A model generated the notes under the pieces. The model ran no database searches. It was not told the DNA's origin and saw only the letters and a program-made list of their open reading frames with translations. The position numbers and the translations under genes were made by a program. 53,500 bases of DNA from Candidatus Saccharimonadota bacterium (lineage in GTDB: Bacteria; Patescibacteriota; Saccharimonadia; Saccharimonadales; Saccharimonadaceae), in the NCBI GenBank assembly GCA_017404955.1, contig JAFRBH010000011.1, positions 109,453 to 162,952 of the forward strand, in the 5' to 3' direction. This document shows positions 17,618-26,166 of the stretch, piece after piece; position 1 is the first letter of the stretch; each line of letters begins with the position of its first letter.

Positions 17618-19246
17618 CTAGATGACGCGGGAGACTTCCTCAAGGGTGGTTTCGCCACGTAGCGCGGCAATTAAGCCCTTTTGCTCTAGGGTCAGCATAC
17701 CATTCTTCTTGGCTGCATTTTCGATTGCAGTTGTATTGATGTCCTGGACATCGCCACGAATGAACGATTGAATATCTTCGGATACCACCAGTTGCTCCAT
17801 GATCACGGTGCGCCCTTTATAACCAAACGGTACTTCTTCAGATGGAACTGGTTTATAAAGTGTAATATTATCAAGGTCTACTCCGCGCTTCTTAAGTTCT
17901 TCACGCGGCACGCCTTCAAATACGCGGTGAATATATTTAAGAGTTGCCTCATCCGGTTTAAACGCCTCTTTATTATCGGCCAATTTCCTTACCAATCTCT
18001 GAGCGATTACTAAACGTACGGAGCTTGAGAAAATTGGGTTAGTACCAATCATATCAATCATACGTGAAAATGCCGCTGAAGTGGAATTCGCGTGGAAAGA
18101 GCTAAGCACTAAGTGACCAGTGATAGAAGCCTGGATTGCGGTACGTGCAGTATCGGCATCACGAATCTCGCCGACCATCACTACATCAGGATCGAGACGA
18201 AGCACTGAACGAAGACCATCGGCAAATGAACCACCCTCGGTAGTATTAATAGGAATCTGAGAAATACCAGTGATACCATATTCAATTGGATCCTCAAGTG
18301 TAATAATCTTTCTATCAGTCGTATTTAGAGCATTGATAATCGAATAAAGCGTAGTAGATTTACCTGAGCCAGTAGGACCGACCATCAGGACTAATCCGCG
18401 TGGGTGAGAAATTACTTCATTGATTTCAGCCCTTTCTTCGTCACCAAGGCCGAGGAGATCTAGATTAAGCAAAGTTTCATCGAAGTTAAAGAGACGAAGT
18501 ACTGCATCTTGTCCATACAAGGTTGGGATAATCTCTACACGAATGTTAAGTAGGTGAGAGCTACCATTGACGTATACATCCTTTTGCATGTGTCCAGATT
18601 GTGGAGTGGTTGCCGCAGTAGATGTCCCGGCGCGAGAAGAAAGCTCGCCCATAAAAATGCGATATCTATCACGTGAAATTGTTGCAACTGGGTGGAGTAG
18701 ACCATCTACACGCATACGAATGCGGATTTCATTACGAAGGTTCTCGATGTGAATATCGGAAGCGCCTAACTTATCTGCCTGGTCTAGTAGATAATCGAAG
18801 ACTTTGTCGGTAGAAACCTCATTTAGGACCTTGGAAACTGAGGCCAGAGTTTCAGAATCGCCTTCGCCAGCAATCGTAATGTCATCATATTCAGTTTCTT
18901 GTGGTGGATCATAACGTAAAATGAAAACTTTATAAGCGGAGTCAGTAATTAGGAAGAAATCAGTACGCTCGCCCTTATCTAGGTATTCCTGACGGATTTG
19001 GTCGATCACTTTTCTTGGAGTTTGGCTGGTTACCATGAATTGATAATGCTTGCCTTCGCCACCTCGTTGAAGCGGGAGAATGAAATCTTCATGCATTTGT
19101 GATTTGTCAAGCAAGCCTTTGACTAAAGGAATATCATTCTCAAATTTGCGGGTATCAAGATAGGGCAAGCCCAAAATACGAGCACGCGATGCAGCGGCTT
19201 TTTCTTCATTTTCACGGCGCTTTTGTTGTATTTCTTGTTCGTCCAT
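17618..19246 (-). CDS. pilB: Type IV pilus extension ATPase PilB/GspE family
   Basis: 542 residues. An N-terminal MshEN-like domain is followed by the secretion ATPase core: Walker A GPTGSGKST, the Asp box LEDPIEY, Walker B DPDVVMVGEIRD and the His box TGHLVLSSFHAN. After RLVRKL, where PilB usually has a four-Cys zinc site, this protein has no Cys at all (LADNKEAFKPDEATLKY). It powers pilus assembly at the inner membrane and so links to the pilin genes at 2672-6645. AAAGGG lies before ATG 19246. It could also be a secretion ATPase of a related system. Confidence 0.92.
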   Translation of the reverse strand: MDEQEIQQKRRENEEKAAASRARILGLPYLDTRKFENDIPLVKGLLDKSQMHEDFILPLQRGGEGKHYQFMVTSQTPRKVIDQIRQEYLDKGERTDFFLITDSAYKVFILRYDPPQETEYDDITIAGEGDSETLASVSKVLNEVSTDKVFDYLLDQADKLGASDIHIENLRNEIRIRMRVDGLLHPVATISRDRYRIFMGELSSRAGTSTAATTPQSGHMQKDVYVNGSSHLLNIRVEIIPTLYGQDAVLRLFNFDETLLNLDLLGLGDEERAEINEVISHPRGLVLMVGPTGSGKSTTLYSIINALNTTDRKIITLEDPIEYGITGISQIPINTTEGGSFADGLRSVLRLDPDVVMVGEIRDADTARTAIQASITGHLVLSSFHANSTSAAFSRMIDMIGTNPIFSSSVRLVIAQRLVRKLADNKEAFKPDEATLKYIHRVFEGVPREELKKRGVDLDNITLYKPVPSEEVPFGYKGRTVIMEQLVVSEDIQSFIRGDVQDINTTAIENAAKKNGMLTLEQKGLIAALRGETTLEEVSRVI

Positions 19247-19409
19247 TGATGCCCTTTACGCTAGACTTTATTTCGTTTAAGCTAGATTCCAAAATTTTTA
19301 TACTAAATCTCAGAATGCTTATACTAAAATCTATACTTCTTATGATTAATTATAACACAAACATTTACCAAAGAAAACCAACAAAGTGCCATGCTATACT
19401 AAAACTATT

Positions 19410-19991
19410 ATGCCAAAACCACGAGTTAAAAATAAAAATGACCCTAGGTATATTAACATCCAAAAGAATATTGACAGAGTCTTAGGGAGATTTGTTAAAC
19501 ATGGTCACATTGCCAACCTCAAAGTATCAGAGGTAACTAGTGATGCTGATATTTTTATTTCTACGTTCTACGATCATCATAAAAATCTCGATGCCGCAAT
19601 AAAACATCTTAATGAGAAAATGAAAAATGAGCTAAGCGAGCTTGCTAAAGAGACACTAGAAATGCATTGCAAATTAGAAGTCTACTACCCGAAGCTGCTG
19701 CATTTTATTAATAAAAACAAAAATTACTATGATATATCTATCAAAACAGGGAATGTCAGTATTATTATGATGGCAATCAACTCCGCCAGGCCATTCGTGA
19801 TGGATAAATGGCCAGGCAGAACCAGCGAAGAGAAAATTTATAAATTTTATATTCTGTCTTGGCGAGTTTGTACAGAAATATGGTGGTGGGGAGAAAAGTA
19901 CAAATTTGGCGAAGAGAAAATCGACAAATTGACTCAAAAGTTGCTCAGCCATACTACAGAAATTGGCAAAACCTACCTGAAGGAATTGTAA
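19410..19991 (+). CDS. TetR-like transcription regulator
   Basis: 193 residues from ATG 19410; the upstream ATG 19386 lies before the -10 box TATACT and is rejected. The N-terminal 60 residues match the TetR helix-turn-helix pattern: INIQKNIDRVLGRFVKHGHI, then SEVTSDADIFISTFYDHHKNLDAAI, where STFYDHH corresponds to the usual GTFYHHF. The rest is helical and binds an unknown ligand. It is next to pilB (divergent) and upstream of a membrane protein; target genes are not known. Confidence 0.65.
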   Translation: MPKPRVKNKNDPRYINIQKNIDRVLGRFVKHGHIANLKVSEVTSDADIFISTFYDHHKNLDAAIKHLNEKMKNELSELAKETLEMHCKLEVYYPKLLHFINKNKNYYDISIKTGNVSIIMMAINSARPFVMDKWPGRTSEEKIYKFYILSWRVCTEIWWWGEKYKFGEEKIDKLTQKLLSHTTEIGKTYLKEL

Positions 19992-20085
19992 TCGTGCGAT
20001 GTAGTGTAGAAATCTTATAAAAATATCATTTTCCCAAAATTCAAAATTCTTATGCTATAATATATACATAATAAAGGACTTTTTA

Positions 20086-21042
20086 ATGGACAATAATATG
20101 CAACCTTTTGCTCCACAACCGAGCAGCCGTCCAGATCAGGGTGGTAATTCAAATTCAGACCAAAACTTTCAAGACCAAAATGCGCAATCTCAAATTGATT
20201 CGCAACTTCCTCCTGCTATGGATCAAAATCAGAGTAGTCAGAACCCGTTCCAGCAGAGCCCAACATCTAATGTAGAAAATCCTACTGGTCCAACAATCCA
20301 TAACACTGGTGTCCAGCTTGAATCACCAGTACTTGGCCCGACTCATTTTGATAGCATCAAAGACCCAAACATCCAAGGGCAAACTATGATTTCTTCTGGC
20401 AATCAGAGAATGAATCAGCCAATGGATGAGAAAAAATTATTCAAGACTTTAAGTATTGTCTTTGGCGCGCTAGCCTTTATTGGTATTATTCTAGGCATCT
20501 GGAGCCTTGTTTCCAATATTAGTACTTCTAATAAACTTGCCGCCGCACAGGCAGAACTCAAAAATAAGAATGCTATTATTGCCAAAGTTGAGGCTGACAC
20601 TGGCGCAGTAATTACTTCACCTGACAACGTCCCAGCTTATACTGCAATCACCGATACTATTTACATTCCAGAATGGGGAATCAGCTTCAAGATTCCTGAC
20701 GACCTAGAAAATGTTTCTTACACAGTAGACCAAAAATATCGTCCACAAATTTGTTTCACTGCTCACAAAGCTGGCATCAAGTACTTCCCAGCCTTTGCTG
20801 ATATCGATCAGAATACTGCCACTCTCGGCTGTGTTACCCGCGTAGCTACCTATGAAGGCGACTCTGACAAAGATAGTGGTGCAACCTTCGGCCAAAAGAT
20901 CTACACCTATGGTGATTATAACTACTTCTACACCGCACCAACTACCCACTACTCTCAAGATGCTTCTGAACAGGGCCTAGAAGATACCGCTGTTCAAATC
21001 ATTAAGAATATGGTTTCGGGCAACATTTCTCACTATGAATAA
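20086..21042 (+). CDS. Membrane-anchored protein with disordered N-terminus
   Basis: 318 residues. Residues 1-115 are low-complexity, rich in Gln, Asn, Ser and Pro, with no positive charge. One membrane helix at about 119-141 is followed by a short coiled coil (SNKLAAAQAELKNKNAIIAKVEA) and an extracytoplasmic domain of about 140 residues with two Cys (QICFTAH and TLGCVTR). A promoter (TATAAT in TTATGCTATAAT) and AAAGGA precede ATG 20086. No family recognised. Confidence 0.7.
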   Translation: MDNNMQPFAPQPSSRPDQGGNSNSDQNFQDQNAQSQIDSQLPPAMDQNQSSQNPFQQSPTSNVENPTGPTIHNTGVQLESPVLGPTHFDSIKDPNIQGQTMISSGNQRMNQPMDEKKLFKTLSIVFGALAFIGIILGIWSLVSNISTSNKLAAAQAELKNKNAIIAKVEADTGAVITSPDNVPAYTAITDTIYIPEWGISFKIPDDLENVSYTVDQKYRPQICFTAHKAGIKYFPAFADIDQNTATLGCVTRVATYEGDSDKDSGATFGQKIYTYGDYNYFYTAPTTHYSQDASEQGLEDTAVQIIKNMVSGNISHYE

Positions 21043-21047
21043 TTAGC

Positions 21048-21143
21048 CTTTTGTGCTATAATTAGAGTGGAAATTTATTAATTTATAATTATTTGTTAAT
21101 CCGTTGATATCAGGAAAATATCGACAAATTAGAAAGGTGTTTT
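21048..21143 (+). promoter_or_regulatory. RNase Y promoter and structured leader
   Basis: The extended -10 TGTGCTATAAT lies near 21052-21062, followed by a leader of about 75 bases. GTTGATAT and ATATCGAC at about 21103-21125 form an 8-bp hairpin with one G-T pair, just before the ribosome site AAAGGTG. RNase Y could act on its own leader, but that is only a suggestion. Confidence 0.5.
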
Positions 21144-22661
21144 ATGGAAGTAGCCATAATTGTAATTGCCGCCATTTTAGGTTTGGGTGCCGGTGCTGGT
21201 GGGGTTTTTGCATACAATAAAAAGAATGAAAAAGGCGGAAAAAATAAAGCCGATGATTTAGTCAGAAAGGCCAAAAACGAAGCTTCAGATATTGTTTCTA
21301 AAGCTCGCAAGGAGGCCGCTGATATTGCTGAAAAATCTAAGAACGAAGAAAGCGAACGTAGAAAAGAATGGAAGAAAACTGAAAACCGTCTTGCCGAACG
21401 CGAAACCACTCTCGACAGCAAATTAGACCAAATTGAGAAGAAAACCGAAAATCTCATCAAGCAGGAAAAAGAAATTGAAAGCTTGAAAGGTGAGATTCGT
21501 GATATTCGTACCAAACAGCACGAAAAACTCGAAAAAATTGCCGGTCTTTCTAAAGCTGATGCTAAAGAAAAATTAATGAAGATGACCGAAAACGACATCA
21601 AACAAGATTTGATGAACCTTGTTGCTAAAGAGCAGAAGGAAATTAAACACGATATTGATGAAACTGCACAGTCAATTCTTCTCACCGCAATGGAACGTAT
21701 GTCCTCGGAAGTTACCGCTGATCGTACAATTACTGCACTTAAACTTCCTGATGATGAAATGAAAGGCCGTATTATTGGTAAAGAGGGTAGAAACATCCAA
21801 GCGCTTCAGCGTGCTACTGGTGTCGATATCATGGTTGATGACACTCCAGGAATGGTTGTCCTATCAAGCTTTGATCCAATTCGCCGTCAAGTCGCAAGAT
21901 ATGCTTTGGAACGTTTAATGAAAGATGGTCGTATTAATCCATCCAGTATTGAAGAAGCAGTCACTAAGGCTGAAAAGGAAATTGAAAAAGAAGTTGTCCG
22001 TGCTGGCGAAGATGCCGTACGTGAAGTTGGTCTCGTTGGTATTCCACGTGAGCTAGTTCATCTTATTGGTGAACTTAAATTCCGTACATCCTATGGCCAG
22101 AATGTTTTGCTTCATTCGATTGAAATGGCCCATATTGCTGGTATGATTGCTGAAGAAATTGGCGCCGACAAGCGTGTAACCAAGACCGCTGCCCTTATGC
22201 ACGATATGGGTAAAGCTGTTACCCACAAGATTGAGGGTAAGCACGCCGACATCGGTGCAGAGCTTGCTAAGAAATATGGCATGCCTGATGAGGTTGTCCA
22301 TGCAATTGCTGCTCATCACGATGATATCGAACCTACTACTCCAGAAGCAGTTATTATTAAGATCTGTGACGCCATTTCCGCTGCTCGCCCAGGTGCTAGA
22401 AACATCTCCGCTGAGAACTTTGCCGAACGTATGAAGGATCTGGAAAACATTGCCACTAGCTTCCCAGGCATTGACAAGGCCTATGCCATTTCCGCTGGTC
22501 GTGAAGTTCGTGTCATTGTTGAGCCAAAGCAAATTGATGATCTTACCGCCTTAAAACTTGCCCGCGATATCGCTGATAAAATTGAAGCGACTATGAGCTA
22601 CCCAGGCGTTATCAAGGTCAACGTCATTCGTGAGACTCGTGCTATTGAATACGCTAAATAA
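21144..22661 (+). CDS. rny: Ribonuclease Y
   Basis: 505 residues, normal for the family. An N-terminal membrane anchor (3-22) is followed by a long charged coiled coil (about 30-190), a KH domain with RIIGKEGRNIQALQ and an HD domain whose metal site is LMHDMGKA, plus AHHDDIEP. It starts mRNA decay by endonucleolytic cuts at the membrane. It is transcribed from its own promoter and ends at a strong terminator. Confidence 0.97.
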   Translation: MEVAIIVIAAILGLGAGAGGVFAYNKKNEKGGKNKADDLVRKAKNEASDIVSKARKEAADIAEKSKNEESERRKEWKKTENRLAERETTLDSKLDQIEKKTENLIKQEKEIESLKGEIRDIRTKQHEKLEKIAGLSKADAKEKLMKMTENDIKQDLMNLVAKEQKEIKHDIDETAQSILLTAMERMSSEVTADRTITALKLPDDEMKGRIIGKEGRNIQALQRATGVDIMVDDTPGMVVLSSFDPIRRQVARYALERLMKDGRINPSSIEEAVTKAEKEIEKEVVRAGEDAVREVGLVGIPRELVHLIGELKFRTSYGQNVLLHSIEMAHIAGMIAEEIGADKRVTKTAALMHDMGKAVTHKIEGKHADIGAELAKKYGMPDEVVHAIAAHHDDIEPTTPEAVIIKICDAISAARPGARNISAENFAERMKDLENIATSFPGIDKAYAISAGREVRVIVEPKQIDDLTALKLARDIADKIEATMSYPGVIKVNVIRETRAIEYAK

Positions 22662-22663
22662 CA

Positions 22664-22693
22664 AAAAAGCCCCCAACACTTGAGGGGCTTTTT
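22664..22693. terminator. Two-way terminator between rny and yebC
   Basis: The 10-bp stem AAAAAGCCCC/GGGGCTTTTT with a 10-base loop lies between two converging genes and has a T-run in each direction. Confidence 0.92.
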
Positions 22694-22704
22694 GTTATTT
22701 AATT

Positions 22705-23406
22705 TTATGCTAAGTTTGTATGTACCGCGGTTACATCATCTAAATCATCAACTGCATTAAGCAAACTTTCTGCTTTCTCTAAATCTTCACCATCCAGTTC
22801 AATCTTATTGGTGGCTACATATTTTAATTCTGCAGAAGTAATATTCATACCGGCATCAACTAAGGCCTGGCGAACTTTGGCGAGGTCAGTTGGAGCAGTA
22901 GTGATTTCTGTCCCATCGTCCTCTTCAGTTACGTCTTCAGCGCCAGCATCGAGCGCGATCATCATTGGATCATCACCTTTATCAGTAATAAAGATTACAC
23001 CTTTTCTTTCAAATTGGAACATCACGCTTCCCGGATCAGCCATTCTACCACCAGCTTTGTTTAAGGCATTTTTTACCTCTGGCATAGTACGATTTTTATT
23101 ATCAGTCGCAACCTCAATAATAATGCCAATGCCGCCAGGACCATAAGCTTCATAAGTCTCCTCAATCAATGCAGCAGAAGACTTATCTGCGGCTCTGGCA
23201 ATTGCGCGTTCGATATTGGCTTTTGGCATATTAGCATGCCTAGCTTTTTCTAGAACCATTGCAAGGCTAGGGTTCATGTTCGGGTCAGTACCACTACGCG
23301 CGGCAATTGCAATTTGGTTACCAATTTTAGTAAAAAGCGCACCACGCTTAGCATCTACTACTGCTTTCTGGCGTTTAGTCGTTTCCCACTTACTATGTCC
23401 TGACAT
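22705..23406 (-). CDS. yebC: YebC/PmpR (TACO1) family protein
   Basis: 233 residues. The signature start MSGHSKWETTKRQKAVVDAKRG matches the family's GHSKW motif, and GPGGIGIIIEV in the middle is also typical. Members act as translation factors that relieve stalling at difficult sequences and have been called transcription regulators. AAGGAGC lies upstream of ATG 23406. Confidence 0.95.
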   Translation of the reverse strand: MSGHSKWETTKRQKAVVDAKRGALFTKIGNQIAIAARSGTDPNMNPSLAMVLEKARHANMPKANIERAIARAADKSSAALIEETYEAYGPGGIGIIIEVATDNKNRTMPEVKNALNKAGGRMADPGSVMFQFERKGVIFITDKGDDPMMIALDAGAEDVTEEDDGTEITTAPTDLAKVRQALVDAGMNITSAELKYVATNKIELDGEDLEKAESLLNAVDDLDDVTAVHTNLA

Positions 23407-23480
23407 ATTAGCTCCTTAAAAATAATTTAAATTAAAATCTTGTCCCAATTATACCAGATACCACTTAGAACAGCAAACGC

Positions 23481-24284
23481 CTATGCGATAGTTAAAACTG
23501 TTATAACAACTACGGCAATAAAAACACGATAAAAACCAAAAGCCCTTAATGAATTAGATTTTTTCAAATACTTAAGTACAAAAGTAATGGCAAATAAGCC
23601 AGAAATGAAAGCGACGAGGTTAGAAAGTGCTAGTGGACCAAGGTTAGACACGAGATATTCACGAGTGGAAGATGACAACAAAGTTTTGCCACACACCGCT
23701 AACATCAATGGAATAGAGACCAAAAATGAATAATCAGCAGACGACTCAGAATCTAATCCCATTAAACGACCAGCAACGATAGTAGAACCAGAACGAGAGA
23801 CGCCCGGAATTAAGGCAAAGGTCTGGGCCAAACCAATGACGAATGCGCGAGACTTAGTGAGCTCATTTTCTGATTTTAATTTAGATTTATGTGGCAACTT
23901 GTCAATAGTAATCATTAGAAGACCAACTACGCCCATTGCAATTGCAACGGTATAAAGTGAAGAAAAAAACGGGGTGTCTTCTATAAAATGACTGAGAAGC
24001 AATCCGGCAAGCCCAGCCGGGATACAGGTGATGATGATATTTATTGCTAGCTTATAGTTGTGCTCCTTAAAAATATCCTTCAAAATTTTAATAATACGTT
24101 TTCTATAATAAATAAGTAATGCTAAAAGCGTGCCAAAATTAATTAGCTCCAAAAAGTAATGAAAATCTTCTGGACGGGGGCCCATTAGCTGTTGGACAAT
24201 TTCCAAATGTCCAGATGAAGAAACCGGTATAAATTCTGTTAAGCCTTGAACTAAACCTAAAATGGTGATTATTAGAATACTCAT
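23481..24284 (-). CDS. uppP: Undecaprenyl-diphosphatase
   Basis: 267 residues, a BacA/UppP integral membrane protein. Both family motifs are present: QGLTEFIPVSSSGH near residues 14-27 and PGVSRSGSTI near 158-167. It recycles the lipid carrier for peptidoglycan and other wall polymers. ATG 24284 follows TACAAT by 6 bases, so the mRNA is probably leaderless. Confidence 0.96.
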   Translation of the reverse strand: MSILIITILGLVQGLTEFIPVSSSGHLEIVQQLMGPRPEDFHYFLELINFGTLLALLIYYRKRIIKILKDIFKEHNYKLAINIIITCIPAGLAGLLLSHFIEDTPFFSSLYTVAIAMGVVGLLMITIDKLPHKSKLKSENELTKSRAFVIGLAQTFALIPGVSRSGSTIVAGRLMGLDSESSADYSFLVSIPLMLAVCGKTLLSSSTREYLVSNLGPLALSNLVAFISGLFAITFVLKYLKKSNSLRAFGFYRVFIAVVVITVLTIA

Positions 24285-24316
24285 ACCTATATTGTAGCAT
24301 ACGAAAAAGCTTATGC

Positions 24317-24345
24317 TTGCAATAAAAAAATGACTTTGTTATTAT
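24317..24345 (+). promoter_or_regulatory. Promoter of the candidate RNA gene
   Basis: TTGCAA (24317-24322), a 17-base spacer and TATTAT (24340-24345). The predicted transcription start is near 24352. Confidence 0.55.
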
Positions 24346-24435
24346 AGCTAGGTCGCTCTTAAAAGGATAACAGCAAATCCGTTAGTGGGTTGGTCGTGTG
24401 AGCGATATAATTAAACGGGAGCATAACCACAAAAT

Positions 24436-24528
24436 ATGCGTATCGGACTGAAACGTGATTATTCACGTAAGAAGTCGCAGATTCCTCCTGCCCCATGGCA
24501 AGAGTTCATCGAAACGAAAATTAAGTAA
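24436..24528 (+). CDS. Possible 30-codon reading frame inside the candidate RNA
   Basis: ATG 24436 to TAA 24526 encodes 30 residues with a basic N-terminus (MRIGLKRDYSRKK) and then PPAPWQEF. Only a GGAG about 13 bases upstream could serve as a ribosome site, which is far. It may be chance or a short peptide of a dual-function RNA. Confidence 0.2.
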   Translation: MRIGLKRDYSRKKSQIPPAPWQEFIETKIK

Positions 24529-24590
24529 CCGGAGGTGGTAAGTATAAAGCTTACCGAGTGAAAAATATAAGTTTCGATGATAAAACGCGC

Positions 24591-24620
24591 AAGCCTCTGA
24601 CTAGGTGCCAGAGGCTTTTT
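24591..24620 (+). terminator. Terminator of the candidate RNA
   Basis: AAGCCTCTG (24591-24599) pairs with CAGAGGCTT (24609-24617), followed by a T-run to 24620. Confidence 0.85.
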
Positions 24621-24639
24621 AGTGCGGAATAGTTAATAG

Positions 24640-25353
24640 CTATTTGTTTAATTTGGCATCAATCTTTTCGCGGAAGATTTTATAATAATCTTCTGCATTC
24701 TTAGCACCTGAGAAATCAATTCTCTCACCATCAAGGAAGAATGCTGGTGTGCCAGGAATATCAATTTTTTCAGAAATGCCAGAATCGAAATTCAATTTTT
24801 TCTTCACATTTTCACTTTTCATATCAGCGACAAATTTAGCTTCGTCACCAGCACCATTAGTGACTGAGCGGAATAAGTCTAAGAATATATCAGTTCTCGA
24901 ATCGCCGGAAGCGTTAGCCCAGACAGACTGGTTGGTGAATAATTTATCAGCATATTCTTTCCAATAACCTTGAAGACCTGCTGCCTCAGCTGCGCTTGCA
25001 GCTGCAGTGCCATTTTGGTGATAAGAAAGTAGGAAATTACGATAAACAATTGCGAGTTTGTCTCCATATTCTTCAAGAATTTTATTTACACGCGGGTTAA
25101 CAGTTGCACAAGCAGAACATTGGTAGTCAGCATATTCAAAAATCTTCACTGGGGCATCAGGGTTACCTTTGACATGATCACCAATATTTCCGTTATCATC
25201 ATTGGCAGCAATTACGGTGTTCACATCGTAGTTACTGTAATCGACTTTACTAGCATTTTTGACAACGGCAATCCAAATCATCCCGCCAACCACTGCGACA
25301 ATCCCCAAAACTACTAATATTGTCGCCACCACATTAGACATTCCTTTTTTCAT
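24640..25353 (-). CDS. DsbA-like thiol oxidoreductase, membrane-anchored
   Basis: About 237 residues. The start is set at ATG 25353, or 25356, 1-4 bases after AAGGAGG; the upstream in-frame start at 25377 precedes this site. A membrane anchor (about 7-30) is followed by a thioredoxin-fold DsbA domain with the active site CSAC in FEYADYQCSACATVNP and the cis-Pro in DIPGTPAFFLDG. It should form disulfides in exported proteins, which fits the many Cys-bearing surface proteins in this window. Confidence 0.92.
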   Translation of the reverse strand: MKKGMSNVVATILVVLGIVAVVGGMIWIAVVKNASKVDYSNYDVNTVIAANDDNGNIGDHVKGNPDAPVKIFEYADYQCSACATVNPRVNKILEEYGDKLAIVYRNFLLSYHQNGTAAASAAEAAGLQGYWKEYADKLFTNQSVWANASGDSRTDIFLDLFRSVTNGAGDEAKFVADMKSENVKKKLNFDSGISEKIDIPGTPAFFLDGERIDFSGAKNAEDYYKIFREKIDAKLNK

Positions 25354-25388
25354 CATTCCTCCTTGAATGTGTAGCAAAAACTCAGTTT

Positions 25389-25416
25389 ATATGATATAAT
25401 ATATATAATATCATAT
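25389..25416. promoter_or_regulatory. Divergent promoter with dyad symmetry
   Basis: ATATGATAT (25389-25397) and ATATCATAT (25408-25416) form an inverted repeat around an A/T core that contains -10-like TATAAT boxes. It lies between the DsbA-like gene (minus) and the CBS protein (plus), so one factor could control both. Confidence 0.4.
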
Positions 25417-25437
25417 CATAAAATTAGAGTAGTTGCT

Positions 25438-26139
25438 ATGGGAAAATTTATGAAATCTTTTGTAGGTTGGCTCGATCCAAAACTAGAACGTTTTCGTGAG
25501 AAAGTGGAGCCGGAAGAATTGCCGCCATATGTTCCGGAGACTTTGGAAGATTTTATTAGCGTGATCAAACGCGCTCCAAAAGATGTCATCTCCAATAAGC
25601 AGCGTGCAACCATCGCGAGCGCTATGAGCTTTGCCGATCGTAAAGTTTCCGATATTATGATGCCACGTTCAGAGATTACCTTTGTCTACGAGCATGATTT
25701 CCTTGGCCCTCTTATGTTAGACAAACTTTACCAATCTGGCTCATCACATTTTCCGGTTTTATCTTCTGATGGTCGCCAGGTTATTGGCGTGATTAATACC
25801 AATAAACTCAATAGTTTAGAAATTAAAAATACTGATCGCGCTACTCAATATCTTGACAAAAAAGTCTATTACATTAGAGATGACTACACTTTAGATCAAG
25901 CTATGTCAGCATTCCTTCGCACTAACTGCTTCTTCTTTGTGGTAATTGATGCAACTGGTCAAGTTGTCGGACTTTTGACGTACAAAATGCTAGTTGGCTT
26001 TCTTCTTGGTTACATCCCACACGATGATTTCTTTGAAGATAGCTCTATTTCTGCCGTTATGAAACGTAGTGCAAATCATGCACCAAAAAATTTAGAGCAC
26101 AAACCAGCAGAGCCAGAAGCTCCAAATACTAGCGACTAA
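25438..26139 (+). CDS. CBS-domain protein (CorC-like)
   Basis: 233 residues. A basic, amphipathic start is followed by two CBS domains at about 65-190; the first begins VSDIMMPRSEITFV, like the VMVPR motif of CorC/HlyC proteins. The membrane domain and C-terminal CorC domain of those proteins are missing, so this is a short soluble form with an acidic tail. CBS pairs bind adenine nucleotides. Its partner protein is unknown. Confidence 0.85.
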   Translation: MGKFMKSFVGWLDPKLERFREKVEPEELPPYVPETLEDFISVIKRAPKDVISNKQRATIASAMSFADRKVSDIMMPRSEITFVYEHDFLGPLMLDKLYQSGSSHFPVLSSDGRQVIGVINTNKLNSLEIKNTDRATQYLDKKVYYIRDDYTLDQAMSAFLRTNCFFFVVIDATGQVVGLLTYKMLVGFLLGYIPHDDFFEDSSISAVMKRSANHAPKNLEHKPAEPEAPNTSD

Positions 26140-26166
26140 CACCCTGTTGTGCTATAATTATAAGTT

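Larger units (their letters stand above)
24352..24620 (+). ncRNA. Candidate structured RNA of unknown class
   Basis: A stretch of about 270 bases with its own promoter and terminator and no long reading frame. Visible helices: TCGCTC/GAGCGA (24353-24358 with 24400-24405), a hairpin CGTGA/TCACG near 24454-24467 nested in GACT/AGTC, a 10-bp long-range helix 24506-24515 with 24571-24580, inside it a hairpin GGTAAG/CTTACC (24537-24542 with 24550-24555), and the terminator. I could not match it to tmRNA, RNase P RNA, SRP RNA or 6S RNA. It lies between divergent-to-convergent neighbours uppP and a DsbA-like gene, both on the other strand. Confidence 0.5.

Noticed and set aside
21110-21796. Long minus-strand frame (228 codons) opposite the RNase Y coiled coil
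   Set aside because: It mirrors the Lys/Glu-rich coiled coil as Ser/Phe/Leu codons and has no start signals.
24352-24620. tmRNA, RNase P RNA, SRP RNA or 6S RNA
   Set aside because: No tRNA-like ends, no tag frame with an Ala-rich ending, no RNase P core motif and no GGAAG SRP loop were found, so no class name is given.
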